Part shown: positions 1-8,561 of the stretch, piece by piece
Numbering within the stretch: position 1 is the stretch's first letter
Layout: each line of letters opens with the position of its first letter
Source: Streptomyces albus subsp. chlorinus
GTDB lineage: Bacteria; Actinomycetota; Actinomycetes; Streptomycetales; Streptomycetaceae
DNA: 64,000 bases
Assembly (NCBI RefSeq): GCF_013302895.1
Contig: NZ_VJOK01000001.1
Location: 5,892,671 to 5,956,670, forward strand
Direction of reading: 5' to 3'
Translations under genes and position numbers: made by a program
Notes under the pieces: model-generated
Told to the model about the DNA's origin: nothing
What the model saw: the letters and a program-made list of their open reading frames with translations, nothing else
Databases searched by the model: none

Positions 1-1
1 G

Positions 2-235
2 CGCAACGCCATCACCGACAGCCTCCACCTGGCCATCCTGTTCGGCTCGCTGATGGCGGCCAACGCGATGGGGGCGGGGCTCGGCATCCTCGTCGTGGGC
101 GGGCTCTACCTGCTCAACGAGGCGATGGGACGCCCCGTCGTCCGGATGGCGGCGGCACCCGCGGCGGTACTCGTCGGCGGCATCCTGCTCAACCTCCTCC
201 ACTGGCTCGATCTGTTCACCCCCGTCAAGGGCTGA
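2..235 (+). CDS. YhfT-like membrane protein, C-terminal end (partial)
   Basis: Only the last 77 codons lie in the window; the frame is open to base 2 and stops at 233-235. The visible part has two hydrophobic helices separated by a short polar loop (NEAMGRPVVRM), so this is the C-terminus of a multi-pass membrane protein. The sequence alone is weak evidence. The next genes are a Php-type phosphotriesterase, a YhfS-type aminotransferase, a YhfX-type racemase fold and a YhfW-type phosphopentomutase homologue. In E. coli these accompany the membrane protein YhfT, which makes YhfT the natural identification. The stop lies 29 bases before the next start, consistent with one operon. The transported substrate is unknown. 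Confidence 0.55.
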   Translation, partial: RNAITDSLHLAILFGSLMAANAMGAGLGILVVGGLYLLNEAMGRPVVRMAAAPAAVLVGGILLNLLHWLDLFTPVKG

Positions 236-264
236 GGCCGCGCCGCCACCAGGAAGGTCCCACC

Positions 265-1236
265 ATGGCCACCACCCCCCACCCCCTCCCCGAGCGGCTG
301 CTGCGCACCGTCACCGGCCCGCTGTCCGTCGAAGCGGTCCGCGGCCCCGCCCTCGCCCACGAGCACCTCGTCCTGGACCTGGACCTCAAGGGCGACGGGG
401 CCGCCGTCCTCGACGCGCGCCGGCACGGACCGGCCATCCGCTCGGAACTGGCCGGGCTGCGCGACGCGTTCGGCCTCGCGCTCGTCATCGAGCTGACGTG
501 CCGCGGCATGGGCCGCGATCCGGACGCGCTCGTGCGGGCCGCGCGGGAGACGGGGGTGGCCGTGGTCGCCGCCACCGGGTGGTACTACGAGCCGTTCCAC
601 CCGGCCGAGGACCTGGCGAACGCCTCCGTCGCGCAGCTCGCCGACATCCTGGTGCGGGAGATCGACGAGGGGCTGGGCGGCACCGGTGTCCGTCCCGGCG
701 TGCTCGGCGAGATCGGCAGCCATGGCGAGACGCCCAGCGAGCCGGAGGCCCGTTCGCTGCGGGCGGCGGCCCGCGCCGCCGTCGCCCGTGACCTGTCCGT
801 GGTCACCCACGCCCAGCTCGGGCACGGCGGGGCCGCCCAGCTCGGCCTGCTGACGAAGGAAGGGCTCGCCCCGCAAAGGATCTGCGTCGGCCACCAGGAC
901 CTGCTCGCCGAGCCGGCCCTCCACCGCCGGCTCGCCGAGGAGGGCGCGTACATCGCCTTCGACACCGTCGGCAAGGAGAGCTACCAGAGCGACGAGGTGC
1001 GTCTGCGGCTCCTCCTCGCCCTGCTGGAGGCCGGGTACGCCGACCGGGTGCTGCTCAGCTGCGACATCTCCCGCCACGGCTACCTGATGAGCGAGGGCGG
1101 GCAGGGCTACGGCCATCTGTTCCGCTCGTTCCTCCCCGCCCTCCGCGCGGCGGGGGTGGACGAGGACCTCATCGACCTGATGACCCGGCGCAACCCCCTG
1201 CGCTTCCTGACCGGTGCGAGCCCGGAGGAGATCTGA
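265..1236 (+). CDS. php: Php-type phosphotriesterase-family hydrolase
   Basis: This 323-residue TIM-barrel metallohydrolase belongs to the phosphotriesterase/Php family. The metal ligands can be read off: H32 and H34 in HEHL near the N-terminus, E149 in GEIGSHG where true phosphotriesterases have a carboxylated lysine, H182 in THAQ, H210 in GHQD, and D267 in SCDISRHGY. The Glu bridge is the Php form of the site, so phosphotriester hydrolysis is not implied; lactone or carboxylic-ester hydrolysis is more likely for the family. The ATG follows AGGAAGG. The gene overlaps nothing but sits one base before the aminotransferase gene, so it is the second visible gene of a yhf-type operon. Its physiological substrate is unknown. 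Confidence 0.85.
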   Translation: MATTPHPLPERLLRTVTGPLSVEAVRGPALAHEHLVLDLDLKGDGAAVLDARRHGPAIRSELAGLRDAFGLALVIELTCRGMGRDPDALVRAARETGVAVVAATGWYYEPFHPAEDLANASVAQLADILVREIDEGLGGTGVRPGVLGEIGSHGETPSEPEARSLRAAARAAVARDLSVVTHAQLGHGGAAQLGLLTKEGLAPQRICVGHQDLLAEPALHRRLAEEGAYIAFDTVGKESYQSDEVRLRLLLALLEAGYADRVLLSCDISRHGYLMSEGGQGYGHLFRSFLPALRAAGVDEDLIDLMTRRNPLRFLTGASPEEI

Positions 1237-1237
1237 G

Positions 1238-2485
1238 ATGGCGGCAACCCCTTCCGCGCCCTCCGGCACGACACCCCCGCCGCTGCCCGAGACGTATCCG
1301 CTGGCCACGGTCTGTCTGGAGGACGCCGTCCAGCGCCAGTTCCGGCTGCTGGAGGCCACCGCGGCGCACTTCGAGGGGCAGGAGCTGTTCGGCGCGGACA
1401 CCGGCGTGGTGCCCGGACTCGGACGGCCGCGGGCCACGGCGCGCGTCGAGGCCGTGCTGGCCGACTACTTCGGCGCCGAGGACGCGGCGCTCGTCCAGGG
1501 CGCGGGCACCGGTGCCATACGGGCCGCGCTGAGCGCCGCCGTCGGCCCGGGAGAGCCCCTGCTCATCCACCGGGCGCCCGTCTACCGCACCACGGCGGTG
1601 ACGCTGCGCGGACTGGGCGCCGAGACGGTCGAGGCCGACTTCAACGACCCCGCAGCGCTGCGTGCGGCCCTGGGCTCCGGCCGGTTCCGGTGGGCGTACG
1701 TCCAGCACACCCGGCAGCGTCTCGCCGACTCCTACGACCCCGGTGAGGTCCTGGCCGCCTGCCGTGCCGCGGGCGTCCGCACGCTCACCGACGACAACTA
1801 CGCCGTCTTCCGGGTACCCGCCTGCGGGGTCGAACTGGGCGGCGACGCCTCCTGCTTCTCGCTGTTCAAGCTGCACGGCCCCGAGGGTGTCGGCGCCGTC
1901 GTCGGCGCCCGGGACCTGATCGCCCGTGTGCGGCGCGACAACTACTCCGGCGGCGGCCAGGTCCAGGGCCACCAGGCGCTCGACGCGCTGCGCGCCCTGA
2001 CGCACGTACCGGTGATGTGGGCGGTGCAGTCCCGTGTCGGCACCGAGGTCGCCGACCGTCTCTCCGCCGGAGAGGTGCCCGGTGTCACCGGGGTACGCCT
2101 CGCCAACGCGCAGGACCGGTGCCTGCTCGTGCGGCTCGCCGCGCCCGTGGCCGGGGAACTGCCGCAGGTGGCGGCCCGGTTCGGTGCCGCGCCCTACCCC
2201 GTGGGCTCCAACTCCCGCTACGAGGTGGCGCCGCTCTTCTACCGCATGTCCAGCTCCACCCTGGACGACGCGCCGGAACTGGCCGACTGGGTGGTCCGGA
2301 TCAACCCGATGCGGGCGGGCGCCGATCTCGTGCTGGACATCCTGCGGCGCTCCCTGGAGGTGCTCATGGCCGGGCGCTCCGGCGACGGCACCCCGCGGCA
2401 GCCCGCGCCACCGCCCGGGACCCCCGCGCCGGACGGCCGCCCGGCACCCGCGCCCGCCCCCCAGCCGCACCGCACAAAGGACTGA
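1238..2485 (+). CDS. YhfS-like PLP-dependent aminotransferase/lyase
   Basis: A 415-residue fold-type I PLP enzyme. It shows the central glycine-rich cofactor loop (QGAGTGAIRAAL) near residue 88 and the Schiff-base lysine K211 in FSLFKLHGPEG. This matches YhfS, an aminotransferase/cystathionine-lyase-like protein of the yhf operon. I chose the ATG at 1238 because GGAGGAG at 1224-1230 is well spaced before it; a GTG 24 bases upstream would overlap php. The last 35 or so residues are a Pro/Ala-rich tail not needed for the fold. The stop is one base before the next GTG start. The reaction is unknown; the neighbours suggest an amino-acid-like phosphonate or phosphoester substrate, which is inference. 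Confidence 0.75.
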   Translation: MAATPSAPSGTTPPPLPETYPLATVCLEDAVQRQFRLLEATAAHFEGQELFGADTGVVPGLGRPRATARVEAVLADYFGAEDAALVQGAGTGAIRAALSAAVGPGEPLLIHRAPVYRTTAVTLRGLGAETVEADFNDPAALRAALGSGRFRWAYVQHTRQRLADSYDPGEVLAACRAAGVRTLTDDNYAVFRVPACGVELGGDASCFSLFKLHGPEGVGAVVGARDLIARVRRDNYSGGGQVQGHQALDALRALTHVPVMWAVQSRVGTEVADRLSAGEVPGVTGVRLANAQDRCLLVRLAAPVAGELPQVAARFGAAPYPVGSNSRYEVAPLFYRMSSSTLDDAPELADWVVRINPMRAGADLVLDILRRSLEVLMAGRSGDGTPRQPAPPPGTPAPDGRPAPAPAPQPHRTKD

Positions 2486-2486
2486 C

Positions 2487-3650
2487 GTGTTCCTCGACAG
2501 CCTTCTCACCCGCAACCCGGGGCTCGCCGACGCCGCGGCCGACCTCCACCGGCGCGGTGAGATCCCGCCCGACACCTACGTCATGGACCTGGACGCCGTC
2601 GCGGAGAACGCCGCCCTGCTCGCGGCCGAGGCCGAACGGGTCGGCCTCACCCTGTGGTTCGTCGCCAAGCAGTTCGGCCGCAACCCCGAGCTGATCCGGG
2701 CCGTCGCCCGCTCCATCCCCCGGTTCGCCGCCATCGACGCGGGCGAGGCCCGCCTGCTGCACGCCACGGGCGCCCGCGCCGGAAACCTGGGCCACCTCGT
2801 GCAGATCCCGCACCGGGCGCTGCCCGAGATGCTCGCCTGGCGGCCGGAGACGGTCACCGTCTACGACCTGGCCAACGCGCGGGCCGTCTCCGCCCACGCG
2901 CAGCGCCTCGGCCTCGTCCAGGACGTCCTGGTGCGGCTCGAAGGCGCGGCCGGCAGCGTCTACCCGGGGCAGGAGGGCGGCGTGCCGCTCGCGGCGCTCG
3001 ACAAGTTCGCCGAGGAGGCGGAACGGCTGCCGGGCATCCGGCTCGCCGGGGTGACCGCGTTCCCGTGCGTCCTGTGCGACCCCGAGACCGGAGTCCCGGC
3101 GCCCACGCCCAACTTCGACCTCGCGGTCCGGGCCCGGGACCTGCTGGCCGCACGCGGACACCGGGACCTCAAGCTCAGCGCCCCCAGCGCCACCTGCGTC
3201 GCGGGGCTGCCGCTGCTCGCCCGGCTCGGCGCCACCCACGGCGAACCCGGCCACGCGCTGACCGGCACGACGCCGCTGCACGCGCGGGACGCCACCCAGC
3301 CCGAACGGCCGGCCTACGTGTACGTCACCGAGGTCGCCCACACGCTGGCCGACGGGCGGCCGGCGCTGTTCGGAGGCGGCTTCTACCCGCGCTCGCACAT
3401 CGACTCGGCCCTGCTGCCCCGCACCGGGCTGCGGCTGCCGGTCCGGGGCGCGCCCGCCGAGAACATCGACTACTACCGGCTTCTGGAAGCGCCCGAGCCG
3501 GGCGGGGACGTGCGTGCCGGTGACACGGCGCTGCTGGCGTTCCGCACACAGATCTTCGTCACCCGCTCCACGGTCGCGGTCGTCGCCGGCCTCTCCGCGG
3601 GGACACCGCGCCTGACGGGCCTCTACGACGCGCACGGGAGGGCACTGTGA
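2487..3650 (+). CDS. YhfX-like alanine racemase-fold PLP protein
   Basis: A 387-residue fold-type III PLP protein (alanine racemase N-terminal barrel). The likely Schiff-base lysine is K61 in FVAKQFGRN, with barrel strands such as AAIDAGEARLL and GVTAFPCVLCD following. The GTG at 2487 lies one base after the aminotransferase stop, and homology begins at once (MFLDSLLTRNP), so upstream extensions of the frame are ignored. It fits YhfX of the yhf operon, which is neither a proven racemase nor a decarboxylase. The reading frame overlaps the next gene by four bases (GTGA), indicating translational coupling with the phosphopentomutase homologue. Confidence 0.75.
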   Translation: MFLDSLLTRNPGLADAAADLHRRGEIPPDTYVMDLDAVAENAALLAAEAERVGLTLWFVAKQFGRNPELIRAVARSIPRFAAIDAGEARLLHATGARAGNLGHLVQIPHRALPEMLAWRPETVTVYDLANARAVSAHAQRLGLVQDVLVRLEGAAGSVYPGQEGGVPLAALDKFAEEAERLPGIRLAGVTAFPCVLCDPETGVPAPTPNFDLAVRARDLLAARGHRDLKLSAPSATCVAGLPLLARLGATHGEPGHALTGTTPLHARDATQPERPAYVYVTEVAHTLADGRPALFGGGFYPRSHIDSALLPRTGLRLPVRGAPAENIDYYRLLEAPEPGGDVRAGDTALLAFRTQIFVTRSTVAVVAGLSAGTPRLTGLYDAHGRAL

Positions 3651-4960
3651 CCGGGAACACCGTGGCGCACGACCGCGCGAGCGGGACCGGTAGCGGGACC
3701 GCGGGCCGGACCGGCGGCCGGGAGGGGCGGGGCCGGACGGTCGTCGTCGTCATCGACGGGTTCGGGATCGGCGCCATGCCGGATGCGGGCGCGCTGCGGC
3801 CGGGCGACGCCGGGGCCGACACCTGCGGGCACGTCCTCGACCACGCGCGCGAGGCGTTCGGGCGGCCCCTGCGGCTGCCGGTGCTGGGCGCGCTGGGTCT
3901 CGGCCTGGTCCATCCGCACCCGGACCTGGCCCGCCGCACCCGGCAGCCCGTCGCCGCCGGCAGGGCGGCGCTCGGCTATCCGGGCGCCGACACCTTCGCC
4001 GGGCACCAGACGATGATGGGGGCGGACTTCAGCAGGGTGACGGTGGCGCGGCTCGCCGACCACCTGGAGGAGGTCACCGCGGCGCTGCGCTCGGCCGGCC
4101 ACCGGGTCGGGCTGCTGGACGGCAGGCCGCTGCTGGTCGTCGACGGCGGCGTCCTGGTGCACGACAACCTCGAAGCCGACCCGGGGATCAACTGGAACAC
4201 CTCCGCACGGCTGGACGACTGCGCGTTCGACGGCATCCTCGCGGTCGCCCGCACGGTGCGCGAAGTGGCGCCCGTGGCGCGGGTCATCGCGGTGGGCGGC
4301 CACGCGGACGGCCCGCTGCCCTCCTTCGTCCGCGACGGGGACGGCGGGACGGTCGGCCTCGACACCCCGGCGAGCGGCTTCTACCGCAACGGCGGGCTCC
4401 AGGTGCGGCACCTGGGCGCGCGGCTCGACCACACCCGCCAGCTGCCTGATCTGGCGGCGCGGGCCGGGATACCGGTGACGCTCGTCGGCAAGGCGGCGGA
4501 CATCCTGGCGTGCGAGTCCGCCGTGCGGCATCCCGCCGTGCCCACGGCCGACGTCCTCGGCCACACGCTGGAGGCGGTCCGCGCGCCCGGGGAGGCGCTG
4601 GTCGTCGCCAATGTGCAGGAGAGCGACCTGGCGGGCCACCAGCAGGACCCGGAGCGGTACGCGCGCATACTCGAACAGGTGGACGCCGGGCTGGCCGGAC
4701 TGGTCGCGCTGCTGGACCGGCCCGGTGACCGGCTGGTGGTCACCGGCGACCACGGCAACGACCCCACGATCGGCCACGCCTACCACACCCGCGAGTACGT
4801 GCCGGTGCTCATCCACCGCCCCGGCGCCCCCGCCGTCGAGCGGCTGCCCGACGCGGACAGCCTGGCCGACGTGGGCGCGACGGCCGCCGCCGCCCTCGGT
4901 CTGGACCCGACGGGCCTGGCCAACGGCACCCGGATACCGGAGCAGGCCGCGGTGGGGTGA
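3647..4960 (+). CDS. YhfW-like phosphopentomutase-family metalloenzyme
   Basis: A 437-residue member of the alkaline phosphatase/phosphopentomutase superfamily. The first metal Asp is in VVVVIDGFGIGAMPDAG, the nucleophile region reads GADTFAGHQTMMGA (phosphopentomutases have a similar ADTFxGHxxxMG with a catalytic Thr), and the C-terminal metal site reads TGDHGNDPTIGHAYHTREYVP. It corresponds to YhfW rather than to DeoB, judged by its operon. The GTG start overlaps the yhfX-like stop by four bases. The first 25 residues are Gly/Thr/Arg-rich and probably disordered. It may isomerise or cleave a phosphorylated intermediate of the pathway, but the substrate is unknown. It is the last gene of the operon; the next gene is on the other strand. 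Confidence 0.75.
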   Translation: MTGNTVAHDRASGTGSGTAGRTGGREGRGRTVVVVIDGFGIGAMPDAGALRPGDAGADTCGHVLDHAREAFGRPLRLPVLGALGLGLVHPHPDLARRTRQPVAAGRAALGYPGADTFAGHQTMMGADFSRVTVARLADHLEEVTAALRSAGHRVGLLDGRPLLVVDGGVLVHDNLEADPGINWNTSARLDDCAFDGILAVARTVREVAPVARVIAVGGHADGPLPSFVRDGDGGTVGLDTPASGFYRNGGLQVRHLGARLDHTRQLPDLAARAGIPVTLVGKAADILACESAVRHPAVPTADVLGHTLEAVRAPGEALVVANVQESDLAGHQQDPERYARILEQVDAGLAGLVALLDRPGDRLVVTGDHGNDPTIGHAYHTREYVPVLIHRPGAPAVERLPDADSLADVGATAAAALGLDPTGLANGTRIPEQAAVG

Positions 4961-5422
4961 GGGACGGGCTTTAGCGAAGGGGCCCCTTTTCCCAGCGGGG
5001 GCTGGTTCGCCTCTCCCGGCAGGGGCTGGTTCGCCGGCGGACCGGTCTGCCCGCGGCGCGCGACCGGCGCATTTCCGCTGCCGGTTTCCGTTGTCGGTTT
5101 CCGTTGCCGGGAAGCGGGACCGGACGACATGGTTCGAACCTCGTTCCTGCGGAATGACGTACCGCTGCGGCCGGGGCGTCCCGTACCCCGCCGGCCCGGG
5201 AGCCTCTCGCCCACCTGGCCCCATGGCCTCCCGGCGAACGGCTCGGGCGACGGCGGTCCGACGATGGTCTGACGCCGGTCCGAGGATGATCCACGGCCGA
5301 TCCAAGGCCGACCCGAGGCCGATCCAGGGCCGATCCGAGGCCGATCCAGGGCCGTCTCAAGGCCGACCCAGAGCCGTTCCAAGACCGACCCAGGGGCCGG
5401 AACCAAGGCCATCCGAGGCCCG
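4961..5422. other. Non-coding gap with three families of short repeats
   Basis: I see no credible gene between the convergent yhfW-like and MASE1 genes. The stretch holds two copies of GGGGCTGGTTCGCC near 5000-5035, three 13-base copies of a TTTCCGTTGCCGG-like unit near 5083-5118, and an 11-base tandem array annotated separately. Open frames crossing it are the low-complexity products of those repeats. Confidence 0.7.
5287..5396. repeat. 11-bp degenerate tandem repeat, about ten units
   Basis: Ten consecutive 11-base units follow the pattern CGATCCAGGGC (variants CGATCCAAGGC, CGACCCGAGGC, CGTTCCAAGAC). The period stays 11 while the sequence diverges. It lies downstream of both flanking genes. 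A period close to one DNA turn places identical bases on one helical face, so a protein-binding array is possible, but simple minisatellite expansion is the default explanation. Confidence 0.75.
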
Positions 5423-6502
5423 TCAGCCCTGCCGCTGGCCCGTGCGGCCGCCGGCCGGGAAGGAGCGGGGGCCGCGGCCCTGCGGGGCGAGTACGTCCAC
5501 CATGTCGGCGAGGTCCTCGCAGGCGGCGGCGATCCTGCGCTGGGTGTTGCGCTTCTCCGCGGTGACGGCGGCCAGCAGCAGGGCGGTCAGCGCCGCGGAG
5601 CCGTTGAGTGCCTGCAGGGTGATCATGCCCTCGATGAGGTTCTGCCGGGCGAAGACCCCGACGCGGTCGGTGGCCGCCCACGTCGCGGAGACGGACAGGA
5701 TCGCCGTGCACACCGCGGCGCCCGCCAGCTGGAACCGCAGCGCCGCCCACACCAGCAGCGGGTACACCAGGAACAGCAGGCTGACGGGGCTGCGGGTGAC
5801 CAGGGCGGCCAGCAGGACCGTCGCCACCCCCAGCGCCGCCGCCTCCGCGATCTGCGCCCCGTCACGCGGTCGGCCCAGCTTGCGGAGCGCGAGCAGCAGC
5901 GGTGTGACCACCAGGACGCCCACCGCGTCGCCCGCCCACCACGCCGACCAGACGGGCCAGAAGTCGTCCAGCGTCAGATAGTCGCCCGCGACGGTCATCA
6001 TCGTGCCCACGGTCGCGCTGACGAGCATGCCGGGGAACGCGCCGAGGAAGACGAGGCTCACGCCGTCCCGGAGCCGGTCCAGCTCCGGCCGGAATCCGGC
6101 ACGCCGCAGCAGCAGGCACGAGAGCACCGGTGCGAGCGTGTTGCCCGCGACGAACCCGGTCGCCGTCCAGCTGAGCGGGCCCATGTCGGTGACCACCAGC
6201 AGGGCGCCGAGCGTCACGCCGGGCCACATCCGCAGGCCGAAGGTGAGCAGACCTGCCACGGCGACCCCCGTCGGCGGCCAGAACGGGGTGACGACGGCGC
6301 CCTCGACGGTCACCTCCCGCAGCAGGCCGAGGAGCCCGCCCGCGTAGTAGCACAGCGCGATCAGGACGACGCGCAGCAGGTAGCCGGCGAGCAGCCTGGT
6401 CCTGATCCCGTCGGGGCCGCCGCCCGCCGGGGCGGGGGAGCGGGCGGGCGTCTGGTTCGCGGTCGTCTCGCTGCGTGCCACATCGCTCATCACACAGCTC
6501 AT
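5423..6502 (-). CDS. MASE1-domain integral membrane sensor protein
   Basis: A 359-residue protein that is almost entirely a MASE1 sensor: about eight to ten hydrophobic helices, starting with LLAGYLLRVVLIALCYYAGG and including the typical PFWPPTGVAVAGLL and DFWPVWSAWWAGDAVGVLVV segments. A short cytoplasmic tail ends the protein; no kinase, GGDEF or phosphatase domain is attached. The start ATG at 6502 overlaps the stop of the PP2C gene by one base (TGATG), so the two are translated together and probably act as one signalling unit. MASE1 normally sits N-terminal to its output domain in the same polypeptide; here it is a separate protein encoded second. A start at 6490 is also possible. Confidence 0.8.
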   Translation of the reverse strand: MSCVMSDVARSETTANQTPARSPAPAGGGPDGIRTRLLAGYLLRVVLIALCYYAGGLLGLLREVTVEGAVVTPFWPPTGVAVAGLLTFGLRMWPGVTLGALLVVTDMGPLSWTATGFVAGNTLAPVLSCLLLRRAGFRPELDRLRDGVSLVFLGAFPGMLVSATVGTMMTVAGDYLTLDDFWPVWSAWWAGDAVGVLVVTPLLLALRKLGRPRDGAQIAEAAALGVATVLLAALVTRSPVSLLFLVYPLLVWAALRFQLAGAAVCTAILSVSATWAATDRVGVFARQNLIEGMITLQALNGSAALTALLLAAVTAEKRNTQRRIAAACEDLADMVDVLAPQGRGPRSFPAGGRTGQRQG

Positions 6503-7374
6503 CACACAATGCCGGGCGCCGCACCGGCCGTCTGACACGCCTCCGGGCCGTCGTGGCTGAGCACCAGGACGGCGGCGTCGTCGCTGTGCCCGGTGCACTC
6601 GGCGACCTCCATGACCCGGTCGGCGAGCGTCTCCGGTTCCTCGGCCACACCGTCCCGCAGGACCCGGGCCACCGCCGCCAGGCCCTCCTCCAGCGGGAAG
6701 CGTGGCCCCTCCACCACCCCGTCGGTCAGCAGCGCCAGCGCGCCGGGCTGGGTGAACCGGTACTCGGTGACGGGGTACGCCTCGCCCGCCATGACGGCCA
6801 GCGGCAGGCCGATCTCCTCCTCGGCGTGTTCGATGACGCCGCACATCCCGTCGGCCCGGGCCCACACGGCACCGGTGTGCCCGGCGCGTGAGGTGCGCAC
6901 GGTCCAGGTGCGGGGGTCGAAGCGCAGGAAGAGGCAGGTGGCGAAGAGCGGGTTGTCCGTCGCGACCAGCAGGTCGTTGGTGGTCCGCAGGATCTCGCCC
7001 GGGTCGGCGGCGCCCATGGCGGCCACCGCGCGCAGCACGATCCGCACCTGGCCCATGTAGGCCGCTGCCTCGACGTCGTGGCCCTGCACGTCCCCCACCG
7101 AGAAGGCGAGGGTCCCGTCGGAGAGCCGGAACCCGTCGTACCAGTCGCCGCCGATGTCCAGGCCGCTGCGGGCCGGCGCGTAGCGGGCCGCGACCCGCAG
7201 CCCGGGCGCGGTCGGCAGGGTGGAGGGCAGCATGCCGCGCTGGAGGGCCTCGGCCAGCTCCACGCGGGCCCGTTGGACCTCGATCTCCTCCCGGACCCTG
7301 GCGGTGAGCCGCCCGAGCTGCGAGAGCAGATCGTCGGCACTCGCCGGACGGGCGTGACGACGCCGGCCACCCAT
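6502..7374 (-). CDS. PP2C (SpoIIE)-family serine/threonine phosphatase
   Basis: A 290-residue SpoIIE/RsbU-type phosphatase. A coiled-coil linker (LTARVREEIEVQRARVELAEALQ) leads into the catalytic domain, which has LPSTLPTAPGLRVAARYAPA, the metal-site motifs DIGGDWYDGF and GDVQGHDVEAA, and TDGVVEGP and HSDDAAVLVL near the end. Such enzymes dephosphorylate anti-sigma-factor antagonists. It has no sensory domain of its own, and the overlapping downstream gene supplies a MASE1 membrane sensor. The ATG at 7374 is the first in frame that keeps the linker. No partner anti-sigma or antagonist gene is visible nearby. Confidence 0.85.
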   Translation of the reverse strand: MGGRRRHARPASADDLLSQLGRLTARVREEIEVQRARVELAEALQRGMLPSTLPTAPGLRVAARYAPARSGLDIGGDWYDGFRLSDGTLAFSVGDVQGHDVEAAAYMGQVRIVLRAVAAMGAADPGEILRTTNDLLVATDNPLFATCLFLRFDPRTWTVRTSRAGHTGAVWARADGMCGVIEHAEEEIGLPLAVMAGEAYPVTEYRFTQPGALALLTDGVVEGPRFPLEEGLAAVARVLRDGVAEEPETLADRVMEVAECTGHSDDAAVLVLSHDGPEACQTAGAAPGIV

Positions 7375-7446
7375 GGGACGAGCCTAGACGCGAGCGGGTA
7401 CCCGTGCGCGGCGAGCGCGTACGTTCGGTGACGGAAGGTGATGCTC

Positions 7447-8019
7447 ATGACAACCAGTCGACGAAGTCCCCGCCAGGGCCCGCTCCGCCTACTGGGACGC
7501 GTCCTGGCCGTGGTGCTCGCCTTCGCCGCGATGGTGGTGTTCGCCGCGCTGCTCTCCCGCGCGACGCTGGAGCCCCGGGCGGGCGCCGAGGGGCTCACCC
7601 ATACCAACCTGCGGCCCGGCGCCTCCCTCCGCGGCTACCTCGGCCAGCCCTCGCCCGCCACCGTGCTCCAGCAGCTCGGCGGGAACGTCCTGCTGGGCGT
7701 GCCGTTCGGCGTCCTCCTGCCGGTGATGGCGCCGCACATGCGGGGCTTCGCCAAGGTCACCGTCTGCGCCGCGCTGGTGATGCTGCTGGTGGAGACCGTG
7801 CAGGGCCTGTGGGTGACAGGGCGCGCCTTCGACGTGGACGACGTGCTCCTCAACGCGGCCGGCGCGCTCCTGGGCTACCTGTGCGTGGGCCGGCGCCTCA
7901 GCCGCGCCGTCCACGTGCCGCGCGGGGCGCGAGGGGAGCGGGGCGTGCGAGGGGAGCGGGGCGCGCGAGGGGAGCGGGGCGTGGGAAGTGCGCCGGGCGC
8001 GCGCGGCGTCGGGAGCTGA
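7447..8019 (+). CDS. VanZ-like family membrane protein
   Basis: A VanZ-like protein of 190 residues with an N-terminal transmembrane helix (LAVVLAFAAMVVFAALL), then the family core with GNVLLGVPFGVLLPV, an acidic ETVQ motif and the conserved FDVDDVLLNAAGALLGYL end. The ATG at 7447 is eight bases from GGAAGG, better than the in-frame GTG at 7438 or ATG at 7441. After the last helix comes a tail of three near-identical RGERG[AV] units encoded by a G-rich tandem repeat (about 7922-7981), absent from typical members. The gene is divergent from the phosphatase. VanZ relatives are linked to glycopeptide tolerance, but no resistance role can be claimed. Confidence 0.8.
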   Translation: MTTSRRSPRQGPLRLLGRVLAVVLAFAAMVVFAALLSRATLEPRAGAEGLTHTNLRPGASLRGYLGQPSPATVLQQLGGNVLLGVPFGVLLPVMAPHMRGFAKVTVCAALVMLLVETVQGLWVTGRAFDVDDVLLNAAGALLGYLCVGRRLSRAVHVPRGARGERGVRGERGARGERGVGSAPGARGVGS

Positions 8020-8148
8020 CGCCCTGGAGGCCGGATGCCGGGTCCCCGGCCCCCGAATCTCCAACGCCCGGCCCCCGCCCCCCGGCCCCCGGCACCGGTC
8101 TCCAGTGCCCGGTTCCCGGCACCGGGTCGCCGGGGACCCCGGCCGGCC

Positions 8149-8544
8149 TCAGGCGCCGGATCGTCGGGGGCGGCGCCCGGACGTGCCCCCGCCGTACAGC
8201 CCCACCACCGAAAGGGCGCCCCAGCCCACGGAGACGGCCACGGCCTTGCCACGGGGTCCGCGGGGAAGGGTGGTACCCAGGAGCACCGCGTCGCCGAGGT
8301 CCGCCGCGAGGCGCAGCCAGGCGGCCGTGCGCAGCGCGGCGCCCTCCGGGGCCAGGGCGAGGGCGAGCCCGCACGCCGCCTCGCGCAGACCCAGGGGGCG
8401 CAAGGAGGTGCGGGTGTGGGCGGCCGTGCGGCCTTCCGCGTCGACCAGCCCGGAGGGTTCGGCCAGCAGTTGCGGCCGGGCCGTGACGGCGAGCCCGTAG
8501 ACGGCCGTGGCCACGCCGACCGCCCGGAGCAGCCCTGTTCGCAT
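8149..8544 (-). CDS. Small four-helix membrane protein (DUF4267-like)
   Basis: A 131-residue hydrophobic protein with about four predicted helices (LLRAVGVATAVYGLAVTA; REAACGLALALA; AADLGDAVLLGTTL; AVSVGWGALSVVGLYGGG). The overall pattern, a short acidic loop after helix one and a central helix with a G-D pair, resembles DUF4267-type proteins of Streptomyces; function unknown. GGAGGGTGAC directly before the ATG at 8544 fixes the start and excludes the long N-terminal extension of the frame, which is only the translation of the repeats upstream. Confidence 0.6.
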   Translation of the reverse strand: MRTGLLRAVGVATAVYGLAVTARPQLLAEPSGLVDAEGRTAAHTRTSLRPLGLREAACGLALALAPEGAALRTAAWLRLAADLGDAVLLGTTLPRGPRGKAVAVSVGWGALSVVGLYGGGTSGRRPRRSGA

Positions 8545-8561
8545 GTCACCCTCCGCTCTCC

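Noticed and set aside
2034..2486. N-terminal extension of the YhfX-like protein
   Set aside because: The extension overlaps the aminotransferase gene in another frame and has no family similarity; the GTG at 2487 fits operon spacing.
7447..8019. Glycopeptide resistance
   Set aside because: Only a VanZ-like protein is present without vanHAX or a two-component system, and VanZ-like proteins are common outside resistance loci.
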